From positions 1 to 64,000 of the forward strand of contig CAMCLD010000007.1 of assembly GCA_945875635.1 (NCBI GenBank): a stretch of DNA of 64,000 bases, read 5' to 3'. Under the pieces are notes generated by a model, which searched no databases, was not told the origin of the DNA, and saw only the letters and a program-made list of their open reading frames with translations. Position numbers and translations under genes: made by a program. Positions within the stretch are counted from its first letter, which is position 1; every line of letters starts with the position of its first letter. Below are positions 49,774 through 58,414 of the stretch, piece after piece. Source of the stretch: an uncultured Prevotella sp. Lineage in GTDB: Bacteria > Bacteroidota > Bacteroidia > Bacteroidales > Bacteroidaceae.

Positions 49774-52335
49774 TTAGAACACAATATTGAATCCGAACCT
49801 TATGCCATTTACGTCAACACCGGGATAGGCAGTATAAGTGAGGCGGCGCACATAATCCACCTCAAGGCATTTGAAAATATTGTGTACTCCAACCACGAGT
49901 TCCATATAAGGTTCGCTGTTCATCACATGGCTTGCCTCCGGAAGTTGGAAGAGTTCACTGTCAGCAGCATTCCGTGCTATGGTCGGGTCATTCTTGCTTG
50001 TCAGGTGTCCCCACATACCCTTTATTGCAAGATATTCACGCCATTTCAGTTTCCTGACAAGAGGAATACGATTTAATATCTTGCCATTTAAGTCCCATGC
50101 CAAATTGAATTGTGCAAACCTGTCATTAAGGAACTCAAGGTCTTCCATCATGTTGAACGAGCCCTGATGTTCGAAGAAAGAGGTATTGACAGGAGGCATG
50201 ATAAGCAACGGGAACGGCACCTTGTTCCACTGTGCTCCGGCCTTGAGCCTTGTATCTATATGTCCCCAGCTTCCCATCCAGAACCTTTTGTATGCAGACA
50301 CCTCTGTATAGTTATAGTTATACTGTCCCCCCATGAGGTGGTTAATTCCGAAGGTATGTTTAATTGTGAACTGCGGAGCATCAAGATTGACTTCCAGTCT
50401 CTGCTGTTTTGTGTTGATATACGACTGTCCTGGCCTATAGTCAAATCCCAATGTCACCTCTGTCATTCGTATTTTCTGCACTATATCACCAGTGTCAAGT
50501 TTCCTAAAGACATACTTTCCTCCTGTAGGTTGGTTGCTCTCCCTCTTTATCTCTATATCCGTGGAAAGTCCATAGTCGGTCTCCCACTTGTATTTCAGCG
50601 ACTGTCTGTTGAAGAAATACATATTCTCCACCTTATTTGGCTTTATCGCCATAAAGACATTGTCCTTGTTGTGCACCAGGAACTTGTCTGACGGTGACAT
50701 CACGTCATATGTCGATTCGAAAGACACAGACCTGATAGGAAATTCCAGCGGCTGATATTCCGGCTTGTTAAACGAGTATGTCACCTTCGTACCATAATAA
50801 TGTTTTTTTGAGTCGGTGCCGTACGCATAGTAGCCTTCCCAGAACCAGTGTGGGTTGAACTTCGCTGTTGTTCTTCCGCTAAGTCTCATCCTTATGCCGT
50901 CAACGAAGTTCTTAGAGACCACAGTGTTCAGAGGACCTATATCGAACTTGCTTGGTTTATTCTTCGAGCCAGTCTCAAGGAAGTTCTCTGCAAACACCCT
51001 GATGGCAAGCATAATCCATTTGAAATGCTTTGTCTGCGACATATTCTCTACGAAGTCGTCAATTCCCGCCTCACTTTTAGTGAGCGAAGTCATTCTGTGC
51101 TCGTTCCAGAAATCATCGTCCCTTATCTTGGCATTGGCATCGAATTTTCGTTCAGCCCTGCCCTTGAAATCCGTTGCCGGTATTTTGTTGAACGAATAGT
51201 TTGACATTCTGGTTGTCCTTATTACGATAGCTCTCTGGAACAAGTCAGTCAGCTCAAGTTCAGCCACCATGTTGTCAGTAGTCAACACCCACTCCCCATT
51301 GTCAAGTCTGGTGTACGCCTGTTCTATCTTCATGGCATCGACAAAGTTCACGCCCGTATTTGCAGGCAGCTGCATGTCACACCTTTTCACGTGCAAGGTG
51401 CTGTCGTCAACGACATAGAGCTCACCTCTGAATCCGAAATCCTGCAGATTGGCTGGCATGAACTGCATTCTTATACATCTGTCACCGTCAACGTTCAGGG
51501 TGTCGTCAATGTAGAAATGGTAGAATGAGATGGCAGCATCTCCAATTGGACTTGGAAACCTCGATTGCAGAATTTCTATCTGGTCATCATAAAGGTCAAT
51601 GTCCTTGAAGAGGTCCTTCGTCACGGTGTTTAATATTTCTCCGGTCTGTATGAGCTTAGTCACTCCCTTTGACGTTTGCCCCTGCACTATTTCCTTCTTG
51701 TCCTTAGGGTCTTTTCTGTAGATATGCCTTGTAAGGGTCTCGTCAACAGAGAAAGGAAGTATAAGTTTGTTGTTATACTGGCACGTTTCCACCTGGTCTC
51801 TCATCCATGGATTGTTCCTGAAGAGTTTGCCCTCCATCTCCTCTGGCGTGATGTTGTTCACGCCCATGGTAACCTTCTGATATTTGTCAAAGCTGTAATA
51901 GTCATGGTTCTGAAGGTCTGTTTTGCTCTTTGCGGCAATTACCTTTCTCATGAGTTCCACAGCCGGATTGTTTTTCCTTGTGTATTTACGTTTCCTCTTT
52001 GCTTTGACCACCACTTCCTCCATGCGTTTGGAGTCAGCAATGAGCCTCACTTTTACTACGGAGTCAGTCTTTGTGGTAATCTTCACGCTGCGCTGCTTGT
52101 AGCCCACTGCGCTTACGCTGATAGTCATCCCATCTTTCCTTACAATCTCTACCATGCCGAACTCGTTTCCGGCAGAAGCTACCTGTGTACCTTTATATTT
52201 CGCACTTGCGTATGGTATGCTGTCACCTGTCATCTGGTCAACAACATACAAGCGCACGCTTTGGGCACCCGCCTGCAATGCAGCGAATGTCCAAAGCGCA
52301 ATTGTCATTATGTAAGTCTTAGTCAATTTCCTCAT
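49774..52335 (-). CDS. DUF5686 outer-membrane protein with carboxypeptidase-regulatory-like domain
   Basis: With the start at 52335 (MRKLTKTYIMTIALWTFAALQAGAQ) it has a signal peptide and 853 residues in all. The 33 upstream in-frame bases are inside the inositol-phosphate synthase gene. After the signal comes a CarboxypepD_reg-like beta domain (RLYVVDQMTGDSIPYASAKYKGTQ region), then the long DUF5686 region with strands ending in aromatic residues (YPGVDVNGIRFGFNIVF), an outer-membrane barrel pattern. The function is unknown. It is directly downstream of the inositol-phosphate synthase gene with a 17-base overlap, so it belongs to that transcript. Confidence 0.85.
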   Translation of the reverse strand: MRKLTKTYIMTIALWTFAALQAGAQSVRLYVVDQMTGDSIPYASAKYKGTQVASAGNEFGMVEIVRKDGMTISVSAVGYKQRSVKITTKTDSVVKVRLIADSKRMEEVVVKAKRKRKYTRKNNPAVELMRKVIAAKSKTDLQNHDYYSFDKYQKVTMGVNNITPEEMEGKLFRNNPWMRDQVETCQYNNKLILPFSVDETLTRHIYRKDPKDKKEIVQGQTSKGVTKLIQTGEILNTVTKDLFKDIDLYDDQIEILQSRFPSPIGDAAISFYHFYIDDTLNVDGDRCIRMQFMPANLQDFGFRGELYVVDDSTLHVKRCDMQLPANTGVNFVDAMKIEQAYTRLDNGEWVLTTDNMVAELELTDLFQRAIVIRTTRMSNYSFNKIPATDFKGRAERKFDANAKIRDDDFWNEHRMTSLTKSEAGIDDFVENMSQTKHFKWIMLAIRVFAENFLETGSKNKPSKFDIGPLNTVVSKNFVDGIRMRLSGRTTAKFNPHWFWEGYYAYGTDSKKHYYGTKVTYSFNKPEYQPLEFPIRSVSFESTYDVMSPSDKFLVHNKDNVFMAIKPNKVENMYFFNRQSLKYKWETDYGLSTDIEIKRESNQPTGGKYVFRKLDTGDIVQKIRMTEVTLGFDYRPGQSYINTKQQRLEVNLDAPQFTIKHTFGINHLMGGQYNYNYTEVSAYKRFWMGSWGHIDTRLKAGAQWNKVPFPLLIMPPVNTSFFEHQGSFNMMEDLEFLNDRFAQFNLAWDLNGKILNRIPLVRKLKWREYLAIKGMWGHLTSKNDPTIARNAADSELFQLPEASHVMNSEPYMELVVGVHNIFKCLEVDYVRRLTYTAYPGVDVNGIRFGFNIVF

Positions 52336-53647
52336 CGGCGTCATATCCTCCCATCTCCCTGATGGCATTCTTCAGCATTGTATATTGCTGGAAAAGGTTG
52401 TTTACTGGTTCCTCGCCCTTGGTGAAGTCATGCATAGGACTCTTCAGGAAGAAGCTCAGGAACCTCTGTATGCCATACCTGCCAGCCCTTGCAGCAAGGT
52501 CAGAGAGGAGACACAGGTCGAGCAGCAGAGGAGCTGCGAGTATGGAGTCTCTGCACAAGAAGTTGATTTTTATCTGCATTGGATACCCCATCCATCCGAA
52601 AATATCTATATTGTCCCATCCCTCTTTGTTGTCATTACGTGGCGGGTAGTAGTTTATTCTCACCTTATGGTAATATTGCGTGTCCTCATCGTTGCCATGT
52701 CCATAAAGGTCAGGCTGAGCCTCTGGCTTGAGTATTGTCTCAAGCGTCGATAGTTTGCTCACTTCCTTAGTGTGGAAGTTGGCAGGCTCGTCGAGAACCA
52801 GACCGTCTCTGTTTCCAAGGATGTTTGTAGAGAACCATCCGTTCAGTCCCAGGCATCGTGTGCCTATGATGGGCGCAAATCCGCTCTTCACGAGTGTCTG
52901 TCCGGTCTTGAAGTCCTTGCCAGCTATAGGCATTTTTGTCTTCTCTGCCAGTTCCCACATAGCTGGTATATCTACCGTCGTGTTTGGTGCTCCCATGATG
53001 AATGGAGCACCTTCGGCAAGTGCTGCATAGGCATAGCACATGGAGGGAGCCACATGCTCCCTATCGTCAGCTTTCATTGCTGCTTCGAGCTGTTGGAGAG
53101 TTCCGTGCACGCTTTCGCAGTAAGGTACATAGATTTCCGTGGAAGCAGCCCATGCCACAACGATACGGCTACATCCCGACTTAGCCTTGAACTGCCTTAT
53201 GTCCTCTCTGATAGCCTCTGTCATCTCCCACCGTGTCTTGCAATCCTTTACGTTGTCTCCGTCAAGACGCTTGGCATAGTTCTTGTCAAAAGCTGCCTTC
53301 ATAGGCACTATCTTCTCCAGTTCCTCCCTTACTGGTTCAATGTCCTTTTCCTTTAGCACCTCAGCATAAACGGCTGCCTGATATGCGTTCTGGGGATAAA
53401 CATCCCATGTAGCGAACTCAATGTCTTGCAGTCTGGCAAGTGGCACGATGTCCTGATATCTCAGGTATTTTTTATCGTCACCCTTGCCTACCCTGATTTT
53501 GTCATATTGGGTCATAGACCCTACAGGCTTAGCCAAGCCCTTGCGTGCCATGAGCACGCCTGTGATAAATGTTGTTGATACGGCTCCACACCCAACAACC
53601 ATCACTCCTAATTTGCCATCAGCAGGCAGCACATTAGTATTTTTCAT
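52319..53647 (-). CDS. ino1: Inositol-3-phosphate synthase
   Basis: The enzyme makes inositol-3-phosphate from glucose-6-phosphate with NAD. The 442-residue protein has VMVVGCGAVSTTFITGVLMA (NAD fold, about 13-32), ATWDVYPQNAYQAAV, IVVAWAASTEIYVP, GAPFIMGAPNTTVDIPAMWELA, AGKDFKTGQTLVKSGFAPII and GWFSTNILGNRDGLVLDEPANF. The last two hold the conserved Lys pair of the family. It is the last lipid gene of the inositol-lipid cluster, 26 bases downstream of the HAD gene, and supplies the head group. Its presence is the reason for reading the whole cluster as inositol lipid synthesis. Confidence 0.96.
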   Translation of the reverse strand: MKNTNVLPADGKLGVMVVGCGAVSTTFITGVLMARKGLAKPVGSMTQYDKIRVGKGDDKKYLRYQDIVPLARLQDIEFATWDVYPQNAYQAAVYAEVLKEKDIEPVREELEKIVPMKAAFDKNYAKRLDGDNVKDCKTRWEMTEAIREDIRQFKAKSGCSRIVVAWAASTEIYVPYCESVHGTLQQLEAAMKADDREHVAPSMCYAYAALAEGAPFIMGAPNTTVDIPAMWELAEKTKMPIAGKDFKTGQTLVKSGFAPIIGTRCLGLNGWFSTNILGNRDGLVLDEPANFHTKEVSKLSTLETILKPEAQPDLYGHGNDEDTQYYHKVRINYYPPRNDNKEGWDNIDIFGWMGYPMQIKINFLCRDSILAAPLLLDLCLLSDLAARAGRYGIQRFLSFFLKSPMHDFTKGEEPVNNLFQQYTMLKNAIREMGGYDADEEID

Positions 53648-53673
53648 ATTTATTATATGTTTGAAATGATAGA

Positions 53674-54375
53674 TTATTCTTCTGACAGTTCTCCGAGACT
53701 GGTTATTATCCTGTCTGGTAAGGTCTCATCTACCTGCTTGCTGTCCCACGGCTCACCTTTGAGCCATATGGTATGGCATCCAATGCTTTTTGCCGGTGCT
53801 ATATCCTTGTCAAGGCTATCACCCACGACTGTTACGTCTTCAGGTTTCAACCCCAGAGCGTTGACACCAAGTTCGAATATCTTGCTGTCTGGTTTCCTCA
53901 CGCCCACTACAGCAGATTCCAGCACTGCATCAAACAGGTTTTCAAGTCCAAACTCTCTCAGCACAACGCTCATATTCCCATAGAAATTGCTGACAAGTGC
54001 TACTTTGGCTGACTTCCGCACCCTATAAATCACGTCCCGGCTCCTTGCCGTTGTCTCTCTGACTCTTTCATATATATCGTCAAGAATAGCCGTCTGACTG
54101 TTTGCTATCGGGAAGTTACCGCTCACCAACCCACTCCACTCAAGCCAGTCAAACTCTATGCGTAGCTTTGCAGCAAGGGTCTGCCGGAATGTATAGTCGC
54201 TCTGTATGATGGGATTCTTGCCGAGCATCTTTTCCGCATAGACGTAAGCCTTGCGGAACTGTTCCTCTCCTACTGGTATGTTATGTCGCTGGTACGCATG
54301 CCACAGCACCTTACCCCAATGGCAGCCTTCGGTGTCTAAGGTGCCACCAAAATCAAAAATATATCCTTTACTCAT
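53674..54375 (-). CDS. HAD-superfamily hydrolase, candidate phosphatidylinositol-phosphate phosphatase
   Basis: The 233-residue protein belongs to the HAD fold: motif I is FDFGGTLD (residues 7-14), where the usual second Asp (DxD) is replaced by Gly. Motif II is in VALVSNFYG, the Lys in VGVRKPDSKIFEL, and motif IV in VTVVGDSLDKDIAPAKSIG. In a similar cluster of Bacteroides thetaiotaomicron a HAD protein removes the phosphate from phosphatidylinositol phosphate, so this is the natural candidate here. It overlaps the CDP-alcohol transferase gene by eight bases and precedes ino1 by 26 bases. The function is inferred from the neighbours. Confidence 0.8.
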   Translation of the reverse strand: MSKGYIFDFGGTLDTEGCHWGKVLWHAYQRHNIPVGEEQFRKAYVYAEKMLGKNPIIQSDYTFRQTLAAKLRIEFDWLEWSGLVSGNFPIANSQTAILDDIYERVRETTARSRDVIYRVRKSAKVALVSNFYGNMSVVLREFGLENLFDAVLESAVVGVRKPDSKIFELGVNALGLKPEDVTVVGDSLDKDIAPAKSIGCHTIWLKGEPWDSKQVDETLPDRIITSLGELSEE

Positions 54376-55309
54376 TTTTTCCTATCCTTTCCACAATGTG
54401 GGCACATAGTCTCTCATGTCTGCGCCACATGTATGCATACATAATGTTGAACACTGTTATCTCGACAAGGAAATACGCCCATGGTATATTGGCGAGGCAT
54501 GCCAAATACAAGCATATTGCCCTGGTATTGAATGTCAGTATGTTGGTAAGGGGCATGAGGGGAAGGCTTCCTTTCCGGAACTCGTCCCTTAAGTGCTGTG
54601 GTAACTTGTCTGCACCACCATATATATCTTTAACGACTGCCATGAGCCTTTGGAACTGTGGTGTTCGTTTTTCCTGACTGTGACAATAGTTCTGGTAGTT
54701 GAAATAGAATGCCCTGTCCCAGAAAGCACCTTTACGTGGCAGCGATGTGTAGATAGCATGCTGAGACTCATAAGTATCAAATTCCGCACCTGCCTTGCCT
54801 TTTAGGAAGAAGAGGTGTATCTGCCTGTAATAGTCTGAAAGGGAGCTTTGTGGAGAGTGGCTCATTATTCCGGCGAGGAAACCCAGTATCCATATCCACG
54901 GTCCCCACTCAATGCCAATAAGTGGCATCTGCTGCGGCATTACCCTCATGCAAATGGCAAAATACACAGAGAAGAACCATGCGTCACCGGCAAAGCCATC
55001 AAGCATCCTGCCCTTGATGGTCTTCTTTCCCGTAAGTCTCGCCAACTGACCGTCTGCAGAATCAAGAAAGTTTGCAGTCATAAGTAGGAGAACACCGCAC
55101 AGGTTACTCACGACATCCGTGCTGTAGAAGAAGAAGGCAGATGCCACACCTATCACTATGGAAATTATCGTGACCGTATTTGGGTGCATGTCTATCTTGT
55201 CGGCTCCAATGGCGAGCACAAGTCCCACGGGGCGTGTGAAATGCACGTCAATCCACTCCTCGGTATCTTCCGACTTGAATGATGCTTGTAGTTTTTCCTT
55301 AAAAGACAT
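54368..55309 (-). CDS. CDP-alcohol phosphatidyltransferase, probable phosphatidylinositol-phosphate synthase
   Basis: With the start at 55309 (MSFKEKLQASFKSEDTEEW) the protein has 313 residues. A longer frame goes back to 55393 inside the ATP-grasp gene. It has several membrane segments and the family motif DSADGQLAR, eight residues, then GRMLDGFAGD. The last Asp is spaced by four residues instead of three compared with the textbook motif. It would transfer a phosphoalcohol, here most likely inositol-3-phosphate from ino1, to a CDP-lipid at the inner membrane. It overlaps the ATP-grasp gene by 11 bases and the HAD gene by 8. Confidence 0.85.
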   Translation of the reverse strand: MSFKEKLQASFKSEDTEEWIDVHFTRPVGLVLAIGADKIDMHPNTVTIISIVIGVASAFFFYSTDVVSNLCGVLLLMTANFLDSADGQLARLTGKKTIKGRMLDGFAGDAWFFSVYFAICMRVMPQQMPLIGIEWGPWIWILGFLAGIMSHSPQSSLSDYYRQIHLFFLKGKAGAEFDTYESQHAIYTSLPRKGAFWDRAFYFNYQNYCHSQEKRTPQFQRLMAVVKDIYGGADKLPQHLRDEFRKGSLPLMPLTNILTFNTRAICLYLACLANIPWAYFLVEITVFNIMYAYMWRRHERLCAHIVERIGKNE

Positions 55310-56069
55310 AATTGTATATCGCTTTTGCCGCAGTCTCCCTGCATGGAGAGAAACTGGGCCAGTCATTAAAGTCAATGATGGCATAGCTGCCATCAGCTCT
55401 TACTATTGCGTCTCCGCCATATATCTCCACGCCTATGAGCGCTGCTGCCCTTGCCATGTCTGAAGCCAGCTTGCCATGGTCGAAGGCATGATGAAGCGGT
55501 ACACTGTTTGTGAATGGATTGCCAAATTTGTCCGTGGATGCCAGCTCCTGTGGTCTGACCACATGGAAGAAGGAATCTGCCACACCATAGAATTTCAGGA
55601 GGTCGCCCTCAACGTGTGGTTCTATTATATATGGTATGTTCCTCTTCTCGAAACGCTGAATTGCCAAACGCAGCCGTTCTGTGTCGTGACAGTACTGCAC
55701 GTCATGAACTTCGCACGCTGCACCGTCACATCTCTTTATCCACCATCCATTGCTGCCGTCACCATCAGGCAACGGGAGTCTGCCCTGCCTCATTATCATA
55801 GTTGACGTGTCACGTCTGCAACGTGCCACTCCTACCGTTGTGTTCACCACTCTCCTGCCTTTCCTCTCCATGTCGTTGAGAAGTCTCAACGTAGATTGTT
55901 TCCTCGCCATGCTTAGGTATATGTCTGCTTCAGGCAGACGTCCGTCAAGCTCATCCTCACTCACGAGAATACCCCCAGCTGTACCTACTACTGCCTCAAG
56001 GATGGCACGGTCTTTCTCTACTGAACCAGGCGAAAACACCTTTGCCCTCATCACGCCGACGGTTCTCAT
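55299..56069 (-). CDS. ATP-grasp fold protein of the inositol-lipid cluster
   Basis: The 256-residue protein is ATP-grasp-like: an N-terminal lobe (MRTVGVMRAKVFSPGS, DELDGRLPEADIYLSM), then GWWIKRCDGAACEVHDVQY (ATP-binding Lys), NIPYIIEPHVEGDLLKFY and the metal-binding end YAIIDFNDWPSFSPCRE, which corresponds to the D-x-N-P-x-P region of the fold. Such enzymes join a carboxylate or phosphorylate a small molecule, and inositol kinases of the ITPK type share this fold, so a kinase role is possible. The true reaction is unknown. The gene overlaps its upstream neighbour by four bases and the CDP-alcohol transferase by 11. Confidence 0.6.
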   Translation of the reverse strand: MRTVGVMRAKVFSPGSVEKDRAILEAVVGTAGGILVSEDELDGRLPEADIYLSMARKQSTLRLLNDMERKGRRVVNTTVGVARCRRDTSTMIMRQGRLPLPDGDGSNGWWIKRCDGAACEVHDVQYCHDTERLRLAIQRFEKRNIPYIIEPHVEGDLLKFYGVADSFFHVVRPQELASTDKFGNPFTNSVPLHHAFDHGKLASDMARAAALIGVEIYGGDAIVRADGSYAIIDFNDWPSFSPCRETAAKAIYNYVF

Positions 56070-56773
56070 GCCAACATTCCCTCCGCCTTGATTATGTCTT
56101 CTGCATGGTCAACGTCCATCACGTCTCCCATGTCGAATGCTTTGAGTCTCAAGCCCTCCGCTATAAGGGCACGCTGGAAATTCCTCATACGGCTCTCTCC
56201 TCTTTCTATACACTGTGACAATATGGTGAATGATTTCGGCGACAGTCCGTATATTCCTGCCGAAACATAAGTGCAGTTGTCCTTCTTGTCATGGAATCCT
56301 GTTATTTCTCCACGGCTGTCAACATTCACATACAGAGGCTTCTCGTCGTCAATGAGCGTTGTCACTCCCATCATTCCGTCAAATCCATCGGCAAGGGACT
56401 TTTCCATTGCATGGAGCATGGCACGAAACCTTTCTTCCCTGAATATGGTATCTACAGTCGTGAGCAAAAAAGGCTCACTCTTGTCCATTATTGCAGACAA
56501 TTCGTACAAGCTGTGCATGGAACTGGGTGTTGTTTTCTCTGTAACTCTCAGGCTGAAGGGAAAACTGCCTGCATGGCTGTCGAGCCACGAAGCCACCTCT
56601 GGCATGTCGCTGTTGCATATTACGTTGACCGTTCTGGCTCCACATTCGCCGAATATCCTCAGTAGTCTGCCTATCATAGGCTCACCCCCTATCGTCACAA
56701 GGGGTTTTGCAGTAGCCACTCCCTCCTGCGCAAGACGCGAACCATTGCCCGCAGCTATTATAGCATAGTTCAT
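56066..56773 (-). CDS. Nucleotidyltransferase of the inositol-lipid cluster
   Basis: With the start at 56773 (MNYAIIAAGNGSRL) it has 235 residues. The frame upstream to 56833 runs in repeat R1 and is not coding. The N-terminal AAGNGSRLAQEGVATAKPLV is the NTP-binding loop of the nucleotidyltransferase (GT-A-like) family with the Lys of the catalytic site, followed by GEPMIGRLLRIFG and LLTTVDTIF (metal-binding Asp). It may activate an alcohol phosphate, for example to a CDP- or NDP-linked form, for the transferase two genes downstream. It opens the cluster, so any promoter should lie in or before the R1 copy upstream. Confidence 0.8.
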   Translation of the reverse strand: MNYAIIAAGNGSRLAQEGVATAKPLVTIGGEPMIGRLLRIFGECGARTVNVICNSDMPEVASWLDSHAGSFPFSLRVTEKTTPSSMHSLYELSAIMDKSEPFLLTTVDTIFREERFRAMLHAMEKSLADGFDGMMGVTTLIDDEKPLYVNVDSRGEITGFHDKKDNCTYVSAGIYGLSPKSFTILSQCIERGESRMRNFQRALIAEGLRLKAFDMGDVMDVDHAEDIIKAEGMLA

Positions 56774-56794
56774 TATTGTATTCTTGTTAACTAA

Positions 56795-56882
56795 AATAGC
56801 AACTTGTTGACTTGTCAACTTGTTTTTTCGCAAAGCTCAAGGAAACTCCTTTGAGCAAGTTTTTACCTTGCGAAACTTGAAT
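56795..56882. repeat. Intergenic repeat R1, half copy
   Basis: Has CAACTTGTTGACTTGTCAAC, TTTTTCGCAAAGCTCAAGGA, CCTTTGAGCAAGTTTTT and the terminal TTGCGAAACTTGAA. It lies immediately before the first gene of the inositol-lipid cluster. Confidence 0.75.
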
Positions 56883-56953
56883 AATATCATATTTTGTGCA
56901 AAGTTAACTATTATTGTTTACAACACAAAACTTGCAACATTATTTTTAGTTTT

Positions 56954-57697
56954 TTAAATATAAGGGAACTTTCCCCATCCTGTTTCTTTCAGATTTTTGC
57001 TTATGATTTCATCGTACCACCAGTTGTAGTGTTCTTTTGTAATTATGTGTAAGTCATAAGCTTGATGTACAAGAGCCGAGACTGACACCCCATATGTTGA
57101 GCGCAATCGTGACATCTCCTCTATGCCAATCCTGTCTCTCTTCTCTCCGAGTTCACTAATAAGTGTCTGACGTGGCATGAGGAAACATCCAGCAAACTGG
57201 TTACAGACTCTCTCTCTGTCAACATAGTCGGGGATGGTGAGCAACAACATCGCAAGCTCGTGGGCGGCAGTGAACCTCTTCCGTTCAGTGGTCACAACCT
57301 TTGACAGGGATGTCATTATGACCAACGGCAGCCTGCCGCCTGCCCATGTTGAGATGCCGAGAACATCCTCAGGGAGTTTGGTCTCCACGACCCCTATGCC
57401 CTTGTTTTCCATAAGCTGATAGATGCTCTTTATTGCTCCAAAGCCAATGTTCCATGTTTCCCTTAGCATAGAGGCAGCTTTCTCTGCCTCATCCCTGTCT
57501 GCCACAATGACATCCCTCAGAGGATTGTCAAAGGGTCTTGCATGACTATCTGTCTTCTTGCGCAGATAGTTCATAGCGAGCTTATCTACAGTCCTTTCAA
57601 TCTCCACCAGCTCTTCTGGGAGTAGGAGTCTCCTTGATGCTCTTCTCATTTTTGCGCCACAGTGTGCGCCTCCATGTGTCATGTCTTCTGTTGCCAT
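56954..57697 (-). CDS. ImmA/IrrE-like protein with altered metal motif
   Basis: The 247-residue protein resembles the ImmA/IrrE metallopeptidase family in its middle and end: LGISTWAGGRLPLVIMTS, then FTAAHELAMLLL (about 144-155), and VCNQFAGCFLMPRQTL, which corresponds to the downstream Glu/Asn-containing helix. The zinc motif should be H-E-x-x-H, but the second His is Met here (HELAM). The N-terminal XRE-type DNA-binding domain often fused to such proteins is absent, and no XRE gene is next to it. The protein may therefore lack protease activity and act only by binding, or be decaying. It stands alone between repeats. Confidence 0.65.
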   Translation of the reverse strand: MATEDMTHGGAHCGAKMRRASRRLLLPEELVEIERTVDKLAMNYLRKKTDSHARPFDNPLRDVIVADRDEAEKAASMLRETWNIGFGAIKSIYQLMENKGIGVVETKLPEDVLGISTWAGGRLPLVIMTSLSKVVTTERKRFTAAHELAMLLLTIPDYVDRERVCNQFAGCFLMPRQTLISELGEKRDRIGIEEMSRLRSTYGVSVSALVHQAYDLHIITKEHYNWWYDEIISKNLKETGWGKFPYI

Positions 57698-57778
57698 AAC
57701 GCAAAATTACTAAAAAATAATCAACAAGGAAACAAATCAGGATATTTTTGTCTATTCAAACAAATACCTTTTCTGGTT

Positions 57779-57895
57779 TCAGGTTTTAAGGTTTTTGAAA
57801 GTTGAATATTGAAAGTTCAATCTTCACTTTTCAATCTTCCATTTTCAATCTCTGAAGGCCTCACAACCTTACATAACATTTTCAGGTTTCAGGTG
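57779..57895. repeat. Intergenic repeat R2, long copy
   Basis: TTCAGGTTTTAAGGTTTTT, AAAGTTGAATATTGAAAGTT, TTCAATCTTCACTTTTCAAT and CATTTTCAGGTTTCAGG mark the same family as the copy at 331-433. Confidence 0.65.
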
Positions 57896-58375
57896 AAATT
57901 CTCTCTTACAATTCCCATAAACAAGGATTGCATCACAAACGACATATACATATACGACCGGGAGAAGGCAATAGCCAACAATGAAAAGACTATTGATATG
58001 ACAGGCGACTGCTTTGTGGTTCCGCGTTCATTCATGCCAGTATCTGCTACGACTCCGTCATACGGTACAGGAGAGTACAGTATCAAAGTGACCATGAGCC
58101 AGAAAGGCAGATACAATCCTCAGGGTGAAAGAGCCAGAAACTGGCATAAAGACTACAAGCAACTGCTGCGCATGAGCAAAGGTAACGATGTGAAAAATGA
58201 ATATTTGCAGAATATTCTCACAACTTTCCGTGACAATGGAAGCTCTATCCTAAAAGCCACATACACACCGTTACTTTCTTCCGGAATAACAATGCTTGGA
58301 CTTACTTCTTCCAAGTCTGGAGCAATGGTTCCTGGAGGAGGACAACAACAAGCAGGAGGTGGGAAACCGCAATAA
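57809..58375 (+). pseudogene. Fragment or unrecognised protein behind repeat R2
   Basis: The first 27 codons of this 188-codon frame lie in repeat R2 and are unlikely to be true coding sequence. From about 57893 the frame has coding character: KFSLTIPINKDCITNDIYIYD, DCFVVPRSFMPVSATTPSYG, GEYSIKVTMSQKGRYNPQG and a Gly/Gln-rich C-terminus (GGGQQQAGGGKPQ). No start codon or ribosome-binding site is seen near that point, and no signal peptide. It may be the C-terminal part of a larger gene whose front was replaced by the repeat. No family was recognised. It converges with the ppx gene. Confidence 0.45.
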
Positions 58376-58382
58376 ATCTCAT

Positions 58383-58412
58383 TAGTTTCGCATGTTCAGA
58401 CATGCGAAACTA
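58383..58412. terminator. Perfect palindrome between convergent genes
   Basis: TAGTTTCGCATGT, loop TCAG, ACATGCGAAACTA: a 13-bp perfect stem between the ends of two convergent genes. It shares the sequence GTTTCGCATG with the ends of repeat R1 and could be a minimal R1 remnant that serves as a terminator in both directions. Confidence 0.6.
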
Positions 58413-58414
58413 AA

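Noticed and set aside
50110..50691. 193-codon plus-strand frame inside the DUF5686 gene
   Set aside because: Antisense shadow with no features of its own.
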